A stretch of 64,000 nucleotides of DNA. Source: Hemibagrus wyckioides (lineage: Eukaryota > Chordata > Actinopteri > Siluriformes > Bagridae). The stretch is from contig NC_080710.1 of NCBI RefSeq assembly GCF_019097595.1, forward strand, positions 17,399,280-17,463,279, in the 5' to 3' direction. Under the pieces are notes generated by a model that ran no database searches, was not told where the DNA came from, and worked only from the letters and a program-made list of their open reading frames with translations. Positions 39,201 to 55,207 of the stretch are shown here, piece by piece. The translations under genes and the position numbers were made by a program. The stretch's first letter is position 1, and each line of letters opens with the position of its first letter.

Positions 39201-39944
39201 AAAAAATAAATAAATATTTTGACATGATGACACCATTTAATATGAAAATATTAATTCTCTTAGGTCATGCAGTTTCATAAGGAAAATGGTTGGTTGCCAT
39301 TCAGGAGTTCAAGCATGTTGGAGAATGGTTCTTGGCTCAAACGCCCTGGTCCATGGCTCCCATTTTCTTCTTGGAAAGAAGCATCATCTGATGTTTTGTA
39401 TCTGAAGAGTGGTCTAAAATCCTCCTATCTTTAATGACACATCATTTTTCTTATACATTTTAAAATCCATTTTCTGCCGATGCACTAATGCAGAGAATCT
39501 AAATGAAACAAAAACTAAGAAGGCCTGCAAAACTTTTGCACAATACTGTAAACACATGCCTAGTGCTGCCGTTACAATCCAAATGGCTGTTAGAATTCTA
39601 TTTCTTCTGACATTAAAGGTCACTCTGAGAGTACTATAGCCCTCAGGGGTGAGATGACAGATAGACCTGTTAACTGCATCTGTTTGCTTAGTAACCACTC
39701 ACCTCATCAGGAATCAGCCGTGACATGCAGTGTGCAGTGAAACATCCTTGATAGAATACAGCAGTAAATATGGTACAGTGAAATATTGCCTTAATGAAAT
39801 TGTTTTTAGTTTTAGTTTTTGTTTTGTTTTTGCTACTTTATAAGAACTGCCAGGTGTTTAGATCAATCATGTATGATTCTGTCATGGCATTGTGTGGTTT
39901 TCACTCACTTCTCTGGAATTTGTACTGACAAAATGTGTATAGGT

Positions 39945-40013
<69 letters not shown>

Positions 40014-40694
40014 TATGATCTTACTGATAAAAGTGAAATGTGAACTCAGATGATCAGGATCAGATTTATTTAATTAAGAGAAGCTCGGTAAACAGCTCAG
40101 TGCCATCCCCTGCAGGTTGTCTTCTGTACTGCATCATAAGCAATGAAAGCCTATTTTAATCATATGATGTTTTTTAAGCTCAGTTTTGTGCATTCTTTCC
40201 AAAGCATAAGCCATATAATGATCTAATTGTATGTATCCTTTGCAAGTTTGACATTTTTAGACTTCACACTGTTCAAACCTTTGTTTTTTTCAAGTAGGGG
40301 AAACAATCACAAACCAAGAAAGACACGTGGTGGTGCGATCCTGTTTGTTTCAGATGCTCCATTATTGCACTGTTGTGCCAATAAATCTAAACTCAAAGGG
40401 CTCAGATGACGACTCTGTGTTTTTATTTTAGCTACATTCCTGCATCTAAGATGTCTATCTTGACATGTGGCAAGACAGATATTCTGATCAATACCACGGC
40501 CCACTCAAGCTAACAGCTGGATCTTTTGTCTTGCAGGTGAGAGGCCACGGTACCTGATCCGCTTCACTAAGAAACCCAGCTACTGTGCCAGTTCCTACTC
40601 ACTGCCCCGAGAGAAAGGAGCAGAGAGCAAGCTCACTGATGCCCGGAGCAAAGCCATGCATCTCCAGTGTATATCTCTTCGACGTGGGAGGTGA
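21587..40694 (+). CDS. pde1c: Calmodulin-dependent 3',5'-cyclic nucleotide phosphodiesterase 1C (5' end missing)
   Basis: Fifteen GT-AG exons join to an open frame of 662 codons ending at 36538, or 685 if the alternative last exon 40537-40694 is used. The enzyme hydrolyses cAMP and cGMP in the cytosol and is activated by Ca2+/calmodulin. The part present covers the end of the N-terminal regulatory region (LVKQLERGEASVVDLKKN), the inhibitory segment, and the full HD-type catalytic domain: YHNLVHAADV, IHDYEHTGTTNNF, LLHTADISHP and the substrate-binding Gln in PQSQIGFIDF. A long Lys/Glu/Asp-rich tail follows. The first coding exon or exons with the main calmodulin-binding helix are absent. PDE1C rather than 1A or 1B is chosen from the neighbours ppp1r17, itprid1 and neurod6 and from the charged tail. 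Confidence 0.95.
22085..22267 (+). CDS. pde1c: pde1c exon, inhibitory/second calmodulin-binding region
   Basis: The acceptor is gtctcctccag and the donor AGAG|gtatgt. It encodes RLVDTEDELSDIQSDSVPSE followed by VRDWLASTFTRQM and KPRFRSIVHAVQAGIFVER. In PDE1 enzymes this stretch holds autoinhibitory and additional calmodulin-binding sequence before the catalytic domain. Confidence 0.95.
22447..22513 (+). CDS. pde1c: pde1c exon, MYRRTSNMVGLSYPP segment
   Basis: A 67-base exon with acceptor ctctctgacag and donor AAAG|gtatta. It encodes the family-conserved MYRRTSNMVGLSYPPSVITV that leads into the catalytic domain. Confidence 0.95.
22514..24383 (+). other. pde1c intron, nothing specific seen
   Basis: Intron of about 1.9 kb. 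Apart from a short (TA)n/TATG tract near 22637-22655, no repeat family, RNA gene or further exon was recognised. Confidence 0.5.
24384..24500 (+). CDS. pde1c: pde1c exon, start of catalytic domain
   Basis: The acceptor is tttcttttag and the donor CAAG|gtaagc, both strong. The exon is in phase 0 at both ends. It encodes HVDTWSFDVFALNDASGDHA and on to LLTRYDLINRFK, the first helices of the PDE catalytic domain. Confidence 0.96.
24709..24849 (+). CDS. pde1c: pde1c exon with first metal-binding motif
   Basis: The acceptor is attcctcag and the donor GGTG|gtaggt. The exon encodes IPISALVSFVEALEVGY, then the PDE signature YHNLVHAADVTQTVHYFLL. Its His residues belong to the metal site of class I phosphodiesterases. 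Confidence 0.97.
25365..25440 (+). repeat. SINE-like repeat fragment
   Basis: Contains 'aaggtcatggtggatccagagcctatcccagaaacactgggtggg' type sequence, split by divergence. This is the 5' block of the same teleost dispersed repeat seen at 2625-2905. Lies in a pde1c intron. Confidence 0.55.
25690..25955 (-). repeat. Inverted SINE-like repeat with (GGAT)n tail
   Basis: The reverse complement of the 2625-type repeat: 'cagtttcctccctcagtcc', 'aagacatgtgttgaaggctg', then 'gatggcacaccgtccggtg', ending in a GGAT tetranucleotide run at 25912-25938, which is the mirror of the CCAT leader on the plus copy. Together with the 25365-25440 fragment, it makes an inverted pair within one pde1c intron. Confidence 0.65.
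26323..26423 (+). CDS. pde1c: pde1c exon with HD metal-binding motif
   Basis: The acceptor is tgtttttgcag and the donor ACAAG|gtatcg. It encodes HWLTELEIFAMIFAASIHDY then EHTGTTNNFHIQT. The His-Asp pair of IHDYEH is the hallmark of the HD-type catalytic centre. Confidence 0.97.
26513..26641 (+). CDS. pde1c: pde1c exon, catalytic domain middle
   Basis: The acceptor is tttcattag and the donor GGAG|gtaagg. It encodes SDTAILYNDRAVQENHHVSS and on to LLQEDDEMNILYNLSKDDW. ENHH is the conserved loop of mammalian-type class I PDEs. Confidence 0.97.
26683..26708. repeat. (TG)n microsatellite in short pde1c intron
   Basis: About 12 TG units lying 38 bp before the acceptor of the next exon. Confidence 0.8.
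26746..26847 (+). CDS. pde1c: pde1c exon, catalytic domain
   Basis: The acceptor is ccgcctttag and the donor AGGC|gtaagt. It encodes EFRTLVVEMVLATDMSCHFQ then QIKAMKNFLQQPE. VLATDMSCHF is a strongly conserved PDE1 stretch. Confidence 0.96.
26947..27067 (+). CDS. pde1c: pde1c exon with HTADISHP metal-binding Asp
   Basis: The acceptor is tggtctgtag and the donor ACAG|gtttgt. It encodes IDKPKALSLLLHTADISHPA then KKWDLHHRWTTSLLEEFFRQ. The Asp of TADISHP is the last metal ligand. Confidence 0.97.
28290..29330 (+). other. Coding-like block of unknown origin inside a pde1c intron
   Basis: The plus strand is open from 28301 for 77 codons (VEPEYGAMCFTKASVSDLAR and onward through SGKDVWTGAISW), then continues in other frames with stops, with further peptide-like stretches around 28560-28740 and 29200-29330. 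Base composition is richer in G+C than the surrounding intron. I do not recognise the family. It could be a decayed retroposed gene or retroelement fragment. Confidence 0.3.
31136..31160. repeat. (AAT)n microsatellite
   Basis: Eight AAT units next to the inverted interspersed repeat that follows. Confidence 0.8.
31184..31335 (-). repeat. Interspersed repeat, copy B (inverted)
   Basis: Reverse complement of the repeat at 10554-10706: 'aagctgttttgagacaatgt', 'ccattgttaaaagtgatata', then 'caaataaattgaattg'. It ends only 60 bp before the acceptor of the next pde1c exon. Confidence 0.7.
31395..31476 (+). CDS. pde1c: pde1c exon, GDKEAELGLAFSPLCDR
   Basis: The acceptor is tctattccag and the donor GATTG|gtgagt. 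It encodes GDKEAELGLAFSPLCDRKST then MVPQSQI. The Gln before Ile-Gly-Phe is the invariant purine-binding glutamine of phosphodiesterases. Confidence 0.97.
31571..31691 (+). CDS. pde1c: pde1c exon, end of catalytic domain
   Basis: The acceptor is caaccttcag and the donor CCAG|gtgagc. It encodes FIDFIVEPTFTVLSDMTEKI then VTPLIDEASRSGLASFRRS, the closing helices of the catalytic domain. Confidence 0.97.
31692..34816 (+). other. pde1c intron
   Basis: A 3.1-kb AT-rich intron with a (TG)n tract at 31876-31921. No further exon or recognisable transposon was found. Confidence 0.6.
31876..31921. repeat. (TG)n microsatellite
   Basis: About 22 TG units with one TA interruption, in a pde1c intron. Confidence 0.9.
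34817..34989 (+). CDS. pde1c: pde1c exon, post-catalytic linker
   Basis: The acceptor is atatttacag and the donor CAAAG|gtgcct. It encodes LNNIPSDGKRANVKSTGSEG then SLLSVDFKSFKDTWNEEVHQ and NREKWKTQAAK. FKDTWNEEVHQNREKWK resembles the conserved helix that closes the ordered part of PDE1 proteins. Confidence 0.96.
35122..35517 (+). CDS. pde1c: pde1c exon, charged C-terminal tail
   Basis: A 396-base exon in phase 1 at both ends (132 codons). Almost every residue is Lys, Glu, Asp, Thr, Gln or Pro, starting EEKTKKEEEEKANEKEPD. This matches the disordered tail of PDE1C isoforms. Because the phases are equal the exon could be skipped without shifting frame. Donor AAATG|gtacgt. Confidence 0.92.
35829..35882 (+). 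CDS. pde1c: pde1c small acidic tail exon
   Basis: A 54-base exon (18 codons) in phase 1 at both ends. It encodes GEELDLPDSDDSDTKSSD, a short acidic, serine-rich segment with several Ser-Asp pairs that look like casein kinase 2 sites. The acceptor is ctgaatgtcag and the donor GATG|gtaact. A possible cassette exon. Confidence 0.88.
36161..36215. repeat. (CAT)n trinucleotide repeat
   Basis: About 18 perfect CAT units in the intron before the first pde1c terminal exon. Confidence 0.95.
36450..36538 (+). CDS. pde1c: pde1c terminal coding exon 1
   Basis: The acceptor is cttttctacag. In phase with the preceding exon it encodes DADEEHSTHESSATSLVASA then AAASTPDAH and TAA. The Ser/Ala-rich end closes the main isoform. 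The 3' untranslated region follows directly. Confidence 0.9.
36539..38190 (+). other. pde1c: pde1c 3' untranslated region (first terminal exon)
   Basis: Follows the TAA at 36538. It contains T-rich blocks, a (CA)n tract at about 37018-37040, and an AATAAA at 38166-38171 that could end the transcript near 38190. A second well-placed AATAAA at 40380-40385, followed by a T/G-rich stretch, could end a longer form. The actual end is not decidable from sequence alone. Confidence 0.5.
38166..38171 (+). terminator. Polyadenylation signal AATAAA
   Basis: Candidate signal about 1.6 kb after the first pde1c stop. Confidence 0.45.
39097..39548. mobile_element. Short non-autonomous Tc1/mariner-type element (MITE)
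   Basis: The left end CAGTACTGTACAAAAG and the right end CTTTTGCACAATACTG are inverted copies with two mismatches, and each end is flanked by TA as in Tc1/mariner insertions. About 452 bp long with no transposase frame. It lies between the two pde1c terminal exons. Confidence 0.7.
39946..40012. repeat. (AAT)n trinucleotide repeat
   Basis: About 22 perfect units, between the two pde1c terminal exons. Confidence 0.95.
40380..40385 (+). terminator. Polyadenylation signal AATAAA
   Basis: Preceded by 'attgcactgttgtgcc' and followed by a GACTCTGTGTTTTT T/G-rich element, a well-formed poly(A) context. Would give the first pde1c terminal exon a 3.9-kb 3' untranslated region. Confidence 0.5.
40537..40694 (+). 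CDS. pde1c: pde1c alternative terminal exon
   Basis: A strong acceptor (atcttttgtcttgcag) opens an exon which, in the same phase 1 as all preceding tail exons, reads GERPRYLIRFTKKPSYCASS then YSLPREKGAESKLTDARSK and ends LRRGR with TGA at 40692-40694. It would replace the DADEEHSTH end with a 53-residue basic C-terminus. AATAAA follows at 40847-40852. PDE1C is known for splice forms differing at the C-terminus. Joining to this exon is inferred from the phase match, splice site and poly(A) signal. Confidence 0.75.
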
Positions 40695-40872
40695 CAAACT
40701 ACCAAGCAGCAGGGTCCACACACTCTTTACAGCATTCCCATATTCACAAAGCCATAATAATAATAATAATAATGATAATTATATATATTGTACAAACCAG
40801 ACACGATATGTAGGCCACCAAATATGCTTTTTCTTACAATATTCAGAATAAAACAAAACTGTTCAACATAAC
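40695..40872 (+). other. pde1c: 3' untranslated region of pde1c alternative exon
   Basis: A short 3' end with an (AAT)n run at 40757-40775 and AATAAA at 40847-40852. Ends about 130 bp from the stop codon of the converging ppp1r17. Confidence 0.5.
40847..40852 (+). terminator. Polyadenylation signal AATAAA
   Basis: Lies 153 bases after the stop of the alternative pde1c terminal exon. Confidence 0.6.
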
Positions 40873-40997
40873 AAGGTTGCAGAAATTTGTAAACATGTGA
40901 AACATTAAATTAACCATAGAAATGTCACAGACTTTAACACACACAGAGCAAATCATGGTAACAATAACCACACCATTTTAAAAGTCTAAAAATTCAG

Positions 40998-41068
40998 CTA
41001 TTTCTTTGTCTCCTTTTCTTCATCTTCCAAGTGAATCAGACGTGCTTCCCCTTTCATTAACCTTACCC
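40998..41068 (-). CDS. ppp1r17: ppp1r17 last coding exon
   Basis: The acceptor is tttttcaccag. It encodes GVRLMKGEARLIHLEDEEKE then TKK and TAG (41000-40998). Corresponds to the C-terminal end of mammalian PPP1R17 (GVTLLRDERP and the EDDEKDGDK tail). Confidence 0.9.
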
Positions 41069-41661
41069 CTGGTGAAAAAAGAACCATCACAAAAAAGAAC
41101 GTTTGTTTACAATTCTAGAAGATATTACTTTTAAATATTTTCAATCATGAAAACAAGCAATCTACCTGGTATGAGAGGAGGAGAGTTGAGCACAGGCGTG
41201 TCTTTCCTGCGTGGTTTCTTTTGTCCCAGTTCTTCTTGCTGATTGTCGTCTGAGCTTCTGAGCTTCTGACTGTCCATCTCGGTGTCCTCATCTGTATGGA
41301 CACAGCAAGGGTGTTTTAGGACAGTATACTAAAGTTCGACAAGCACTCCCTCCACATCCAAAGACAAGGGTTTGTGTGTGAGAAGCAGCACACCATCTGT
41401 CATGCCCTTTGTTGCTCCCAACTGATACGTCTCCCGTTTTAGCATTGACTCCACGATGCTTAGATTTTCTCCTAAAATTCTAAGTAATAAAAGCAGATGA
41501 AGGGAAACACACCCACACACACCAACACCCACACACCCCCACACACGCACACAGATAGAGAAAGTGGGAGAGATACAGAAAGATTACTTACAGGGATGCT
41601 CCTGCTTGTTGAGTCTGTGCTCGGCTGTCTCTGAGAGTGACCTCACACAGACTGTAGACAT
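40998..41661 (-). CDS. ppp1r17: Protein phosphatase 1 regulatory subunit 17 (G-substrate)
   Basis: Three coding exons on the minus strand (41661-41592, 41291-41166, 41068-40998) join to 88 codons. The product is the G-substrate family of small disordered proteins, which inhibit PP1 and PP2A when cGMP- or cAMP-dependent kinase phosphorylates the Thr of KPRRKDTP. Here LGQKKPRRKDTPVLN carries that site at Thr55. The family start MST and the acidic/Lys-rich end (EDEEKETKK) also match. Mammalian proteins are about 155 residues with two KPRRKDTP motifs, whereas this one has one. It converges on pde1c, as in mammals. Confidence 0.92.
41166..41291 (-). CDS. ppp1r17: ppp1r17 exon with kinase-site motif
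   Basis: The acceptor is gtccatacag and the donor ACCAG|gtagat. It encodes EDTEMDSQKLRSSDDNQQEE then LGQKKPRRKDTPVLNSPPLI. The only KPRRKDTP inhibitory phosphorylation motif of the gene. Confidence 0.95.
41505..41550. repeat. CA-rich tract in ppp1r17 intron
   Basis: Irregular CACACC/CACACA run between the first and second coding exons. Confidence 0.7.
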
Positions 41662-41670
41662 GCTGGCAGT
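41592..41670 (-). CDS. ppp1r17: ppp1r17 first coding exon
   Basis: The acceptor is tatgtgaacag, with nine untranslated bases before ATG at 41661-41659. It encodes MSTVCVRSLSETAEHRLNKQ then EHP, with donor CCCT|gtaagt. The start is supported by similarity to the mammalian MST start and its SEDRLDK stretch. Confidence 0.88.
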
Positions 41671-42059
41671 CTGTTCACATATCAGATAACAGCTTACTCT
41701 CTCACTGCACCCACATCCATTATTTAGGCCACAATCACTACCATGGACTCACACATACAACACTTTAAATGCAGTGTGGTTTTAGGCAAAAACTTAAAAC
41801 ATTAAAAGGTCAGTGTAATTCTAACTTAATGCAGATCATTAAGTGAAAACATCTATCTCTTCACAATGTAGAAGAAAATAATGGAAGAGTTCTAGAAAGA
41901 CGTCACTGTGCAACTTTGTAAACACACTGATTATTTTGTTTAGAAAAGAAAACACATATTCGCACAATAGTATTTTCCAAATAAACATAATACATTTTTT
42001 TAAAAAAATCTTTAAAAAGATTATTTAAGAAATTAAAGAGGCAATAATGTGACACTTAC

Positions 42060-42170
42060 CCCAGTGGTTCAGAGCGGTAGAGATGCAAAGAGTGGAAGTT
42101 CACATCAAAGTGAAGATGCTTTATGTACCAAAGAGGAGGGGCACACTCGAACCCCGAGTCTATTAGGGCC
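42060..42170 (-). other. ppp1r17: ppp1r17 noncoding first exon and likely promoter
   Basis: A consensus donor CACTGGG|gtaagt on the minus strand at 42060/42059 lies 390 bp upstream of the coding start, fitting a 5' untranslated exon. Its 5' end is not visible and no clear TATA box is assigned. Confidence 0.55.
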
Positions 42171-42179
42171 AGTTGTCAC

Positions 42180-43714
42180 GACGACTGAATACCTTATGAT
42201 GTGCCATGTATGAACATCAAAGGGTCTCTAATGAACCTATTTCAACAGTTTTAATGATTTTTTCCAACATGGTAAGCAGAGTGGACCTTTGCCTCATACA
42301 GAGAAAGATGTACAGGGAGCATACCATAAATGGAGAAGGGTGGGCCTGGAGGGACATAAGGTGAAAGAAAACAGAGAGAGAATTGTCTTCTTTAAGATCA
42401 TGAAGATGTGCAATCCCAATTAATCAGCTGAATGTATAATACTTTAATATTAATATTTAATAATACAGCTATATGCATTATTATTATTAATATTATTAAA
42501 GAAATAATCAAATGATACACCCAGGATAATATATCTTTATAGTAACAATAATAATAGCTTAGAGAAGATAAATATACTAAGTGTCTGTGTATTGTTGGTG
42601 ATTCACTAAGTGGCACCAGTGCTTTTGGCGTATGAAACAGAATGAGAGCTTTGATGTCTATGAACCGTATTTTCTCCACTTCAGCACTTCAGTGAAGTGT
42701 GTGTCTGCACAGGATTGAAGGGGCTTTGGACATCATCTTATGATAAATGAGAAGTTTTGGAATACTGTATGTTGACACACACCAAATTACCCTTATTTTA
42801 CTACCTGCAAAGCAAACAAGCAATAATCACTGGATTTATTTTTTTTAATTATTTTTTTATTGGTGTTTTCAAAATATACATACTAAAAATATTTTCACTT
42901 AAACCACCAAAATATTTTAGAATATAATATACATTAATAGTAAAATATAAATCTTAATATAAATATTTAAAAAATAAAGAATAAAAAAAGTGTCAAAATG
43001 TATAAAAAATAATATAAAGAGGCTTACACCTCTACTCTTATGCACTTTGCTTCTCTTGCACCCTAAAAATCTTGTATGCTAGTGCTACTTGTATTGTTAT
43101 TTTGGGGCACAAGAGCAGATACAAGCTGTGAGGACAGTGCAGGAGGTTGTTCTTTATTAACAAAAACAAAGAAGAAAGAAGCAGATCAGGAACAGAACAG
43201 GCTCGGCACACTAAGCTTGGCAAAACAAAACTCTGGCTAGGTTGCTACTAGACATAATGGGAACAGGGAACGGGTAATACATGCATCAAAATGCTATACA
43301 CAGAAGGCTAGGTGATATCATGGACAAAAACGCACTGTATGTACACTTTGACTATAACAAACACAAGGGCTTTAAGTAAGATAAGTAACATAAATCAAAG
43401 ACAAAACTAAAAACAGGTGAGTTCAATAAGGACACACGAGAGGAAACAGGAAATGACATGACGGGGCGGAGACAGAACAGGAATCAAAACAAAGATACTT
43501 GGCAAAGTAAACAAACCCAGAACAGGGTGGAACACAAATCGAGCACACATGGAGATGCTGTGGTGCTACCGGTATTTTTCGGATTTGTGACAATTGGTCT
43601 CTGCTTCATATATCAGTTTGCTTGTAACTCCTTATTTTTAAGTCTCTTTAGATAAAAATGTAAATGAATAAATGATCATAGGAACAATACCACAACACCA
43701 TAGATGTCTGTAAA
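42180..43714. other. Spacer between ppp1r17 and itprid1
   Basis: An AT-rich 1.5-kb spacer between the start of ppp1r17 and the 3' end of itprid1, both on the minus strand. Very AT-rich at 42840-43020. The stretch at about 43090-43560 has a higher G+C content and an A-rich purine bias, with no recognisable element. No gene was found. Confidence 0.5.
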
Positions 43715-43732
43715 TTTCTTACATTGACTGAT

Positions 43733-43738
43733 TTTATT
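43733..43738 (-). terminator. itprid1: Polyadenylation signal for itprid1
   Basis: AATAAA on the minus strand, 126 bases after the alternative stop at 43864. Confidence 0.6.
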
Positions 43739-43863
43739 GGTCTTGCATTCAAGACATACATAATATTTTCATAGAATTTGACTACAAAAATAATTGAGCT
43801 TATAAAATATTTTACAGTGGAAAAATATAATTATAATAACACATCAAAATACTACACCAAGAT

Positions 43864-43896
43864 TCATTTATCCTCGTCACTCTTGATGTTGGAGAA
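43864..43896 (-). CDS. itprid1: itprid1 alternative C-terminal end in last exon
   Basis: The acceptor is ctttttcag-type (tctttttcag region) before FSNIKSDEDK and TGA. In the main form the stop lies one exon earlier and this is untranslated. If the 42-base exon 44076-44117 is skipped, the preceding exon (ending IKS in phase 0) reads straight into these ten residues. Confidence 0.5.
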   Translation of the reverse strand, partial: FSNIKSDEDK

Positions 43897-44078
43897 CTGA
43901 AAAGAAAAAAAAAAAACATTTTTATAGCATGTTAACTCAAAAACACTTTAATATTTTCCTTAACCTTTAAATTGACAAATCAGAAATTATTAAAATAATT
44001 TCATTAAAATCCAAACAAATCACAAATATTTTTACTAAACACAAAGTAGCAAAGCATTATTTTACTGATACTTACTTC

Positions 44079-53132
<9,054 letters not shown>

Positions 53133-53838
53133 CGACAGATACAGTTTGTAATCCAGCCAACAACTTGCAACCAACCCTGAAATGATGGCTGAACAGTGAC
53201 TGAGTCAGACCTGAGTTATTCAGAAATCATCCAGGTATGGTTATAGTTTCCTGCTGCACTGTTAATCAGGACTGCGCAGCCTAGCTGGAGATTTTTCTGC
53301 AGAAAACACTGACCAGAACAAAAAAATATATATTTTAATCTTCCATACATTTTTCCCTTGCGCTACAGAGATTTCTACTCAGAGTACAGCAGTAACCATG
53401 ATTTTCATAATTAGAATTTTATATTTTCCTTAAACTGAGAAGGGCTCTGAGAACATGAGAAGAGGGCTCTGAGAGATTGCCTCGAGTCCTAAAGCTCCTC
53501 CTGCTCCAAACACACCTAATTTAACTAACCAGCTGAGTTTCAGCCCTTCCTGGTTTGAAGTATGTGTTTCAGCACAAGGAAACACTAAATGTGCAGTATA
53601 TAGGATACTCAAGGAAAAAGGGAAGAGTCACTGTATAGCAATAAAGTATTTCTGACTGATGTTTTTATCCCGTGATTAAATATTGCTATCCTTATGGGAG
53701 TGATACCTTCCAGGATGCCAATGTCCATCCATAAAGTACAAGGGCTTCCTGAAACGATTGATGATTATGAAAATGATGTAAATCACATTACAAGTCATTA
53801 TCCTAAACGATCATCTAAATATCAATGTCAGTGTCAAC

Positions 53839-53839
<1 letters not shown>

Positions 53840-53925
<86 letters not shown>

Positions 53926-53992
53926 CTGGCAGACAGACGATAGATAGATAGGTAGATAGATAGATAGGTATATAGATAGATAGGTAGATAGG

Positions 53993-54041
<49 letters not shown>
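53840..54041. repeat. (GATA/GACA)n compound tetranucleotide array
   Basis: About 200 bp: GATA units, then about ten GACA units, more GATA units, mixed GGTA variants, and a long final GATA run. Lies in the itprid1 first intron, in opposite sense to the TATC array at 46221. Confidence 0.95.
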
Positions 54042-54042
<1 letters not shown>

Positions 54043-54642
54043 CTCTAGTGATCCCGATCAAAATTACGGTGTTAGAGCAGTAATTACAGATAAGCATATA
54101 TTATAAAATACCATCATGAATAACACCACATATTATAAAATCCCAAACATCATGTCATGTATGTCATGTAAAGTAGCAACACATAAAGAAAATAAACAGA
54201 TCAGTAACAATAATAAGCAAAGAAAATATATAAAAAGAAGTAATTATAATAACATTTTGCTGTATTATATTAGCATCGTGTCGGTCACTGTACTAGTAGG
54301 TCATAAAGTCGCTGTAGGTTGATGCAGTAGTTTTAAACGCCGGATTAAAGACATTGCTTTAAAGCTTCCACAGCTTCCATTCAGTCTTTATCACAATTCA
54401 CTTAGCAATATCGAGGATCACATTGATGTACCTTAAATAGAGATTCCTTGTAAATATTTGTAAATATTTCCAACGACTAAAAAGCCGACGCGCTCATTCT
54501 CCTTGTCCTTATTCCTAAAGGTGTCCTTGTCCTTCTACCTTGACTATTCCGAACCACAATTATAGACTTGTGAAAGTTTAACAAGTCAAGCAGACAACAT
54601 GCTCAATCTGGTCAAATAAATTCCAGCACATAGTTAACTCAC

Positions 54643-54860
54643 CTTAACTCGTATCCATATATTTCGCCTGTCGGGTCTCCGTTAAAGCCTATAGCTTTAT
54701 TTTACGGTTATTTGACTTCCGGCTTCAGGTTGTCTAATTTGGTCTCGTGCCCACAGGTCAGAACTTTATTCAAATAACTTAGTCAAAGACGTCACTCGTA
54801 GAGCGCGCGCCCGCTCATTCCAGGCACAATAGAAACTTCCAGGCAAAAGAGAAACCAAAG
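54643..54860 (-). promoter_or_regulatory. itprid1: itprid1 promoter and noncoding first exon
   Basis: On the minus strand a consensus donor GTTAAG|gtgagt ends a likely untranslated exon at 54643. Upstream, 54780-54815 has clustered CpG (gcgcgcgcccgc) and a CRE-like GTGACGTC element (gacgtcac on the plus strand), rare in this AT-rich window. The transcription start is not fixed. Confidence 0.6.
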
Positions 54861-55169
54861 GAGCATCAGATAGGATTTGTGATTCAGAAATATTATCGTT
54901 TTACCATAATTCATGCTTAGTGTGTAAAAATGCTATGCAATGTAATTACCTTTTTCCTGACCAGAATGAGGTAAAAAAAAATATATATATACGGAAATAT
55001 GATGCTCCTTGTTGTGCAGGTTTGTGACAGCAGATGGCAATAAAAGACCACTTGGAAATTTATGGAGCTTTGAAAGTCCTGGTATATACAGTATACTCAG
55101 TAGAAAATTTCTAAAAATTTAATTATTAAATATTAAATATCATCCTGTCTTTAAAATATCTTTTTTTTG

Positions 55170-55176
<7 letters not shown>

Positions 55177-55206
<30 letters not shown>
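55177..55206. repeat. (TA)n microsatellite
   Basis: About 14 TA units. Simple repeat. Confidence 0.9.
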
Positions 55207-55207
<1 letters not shown>

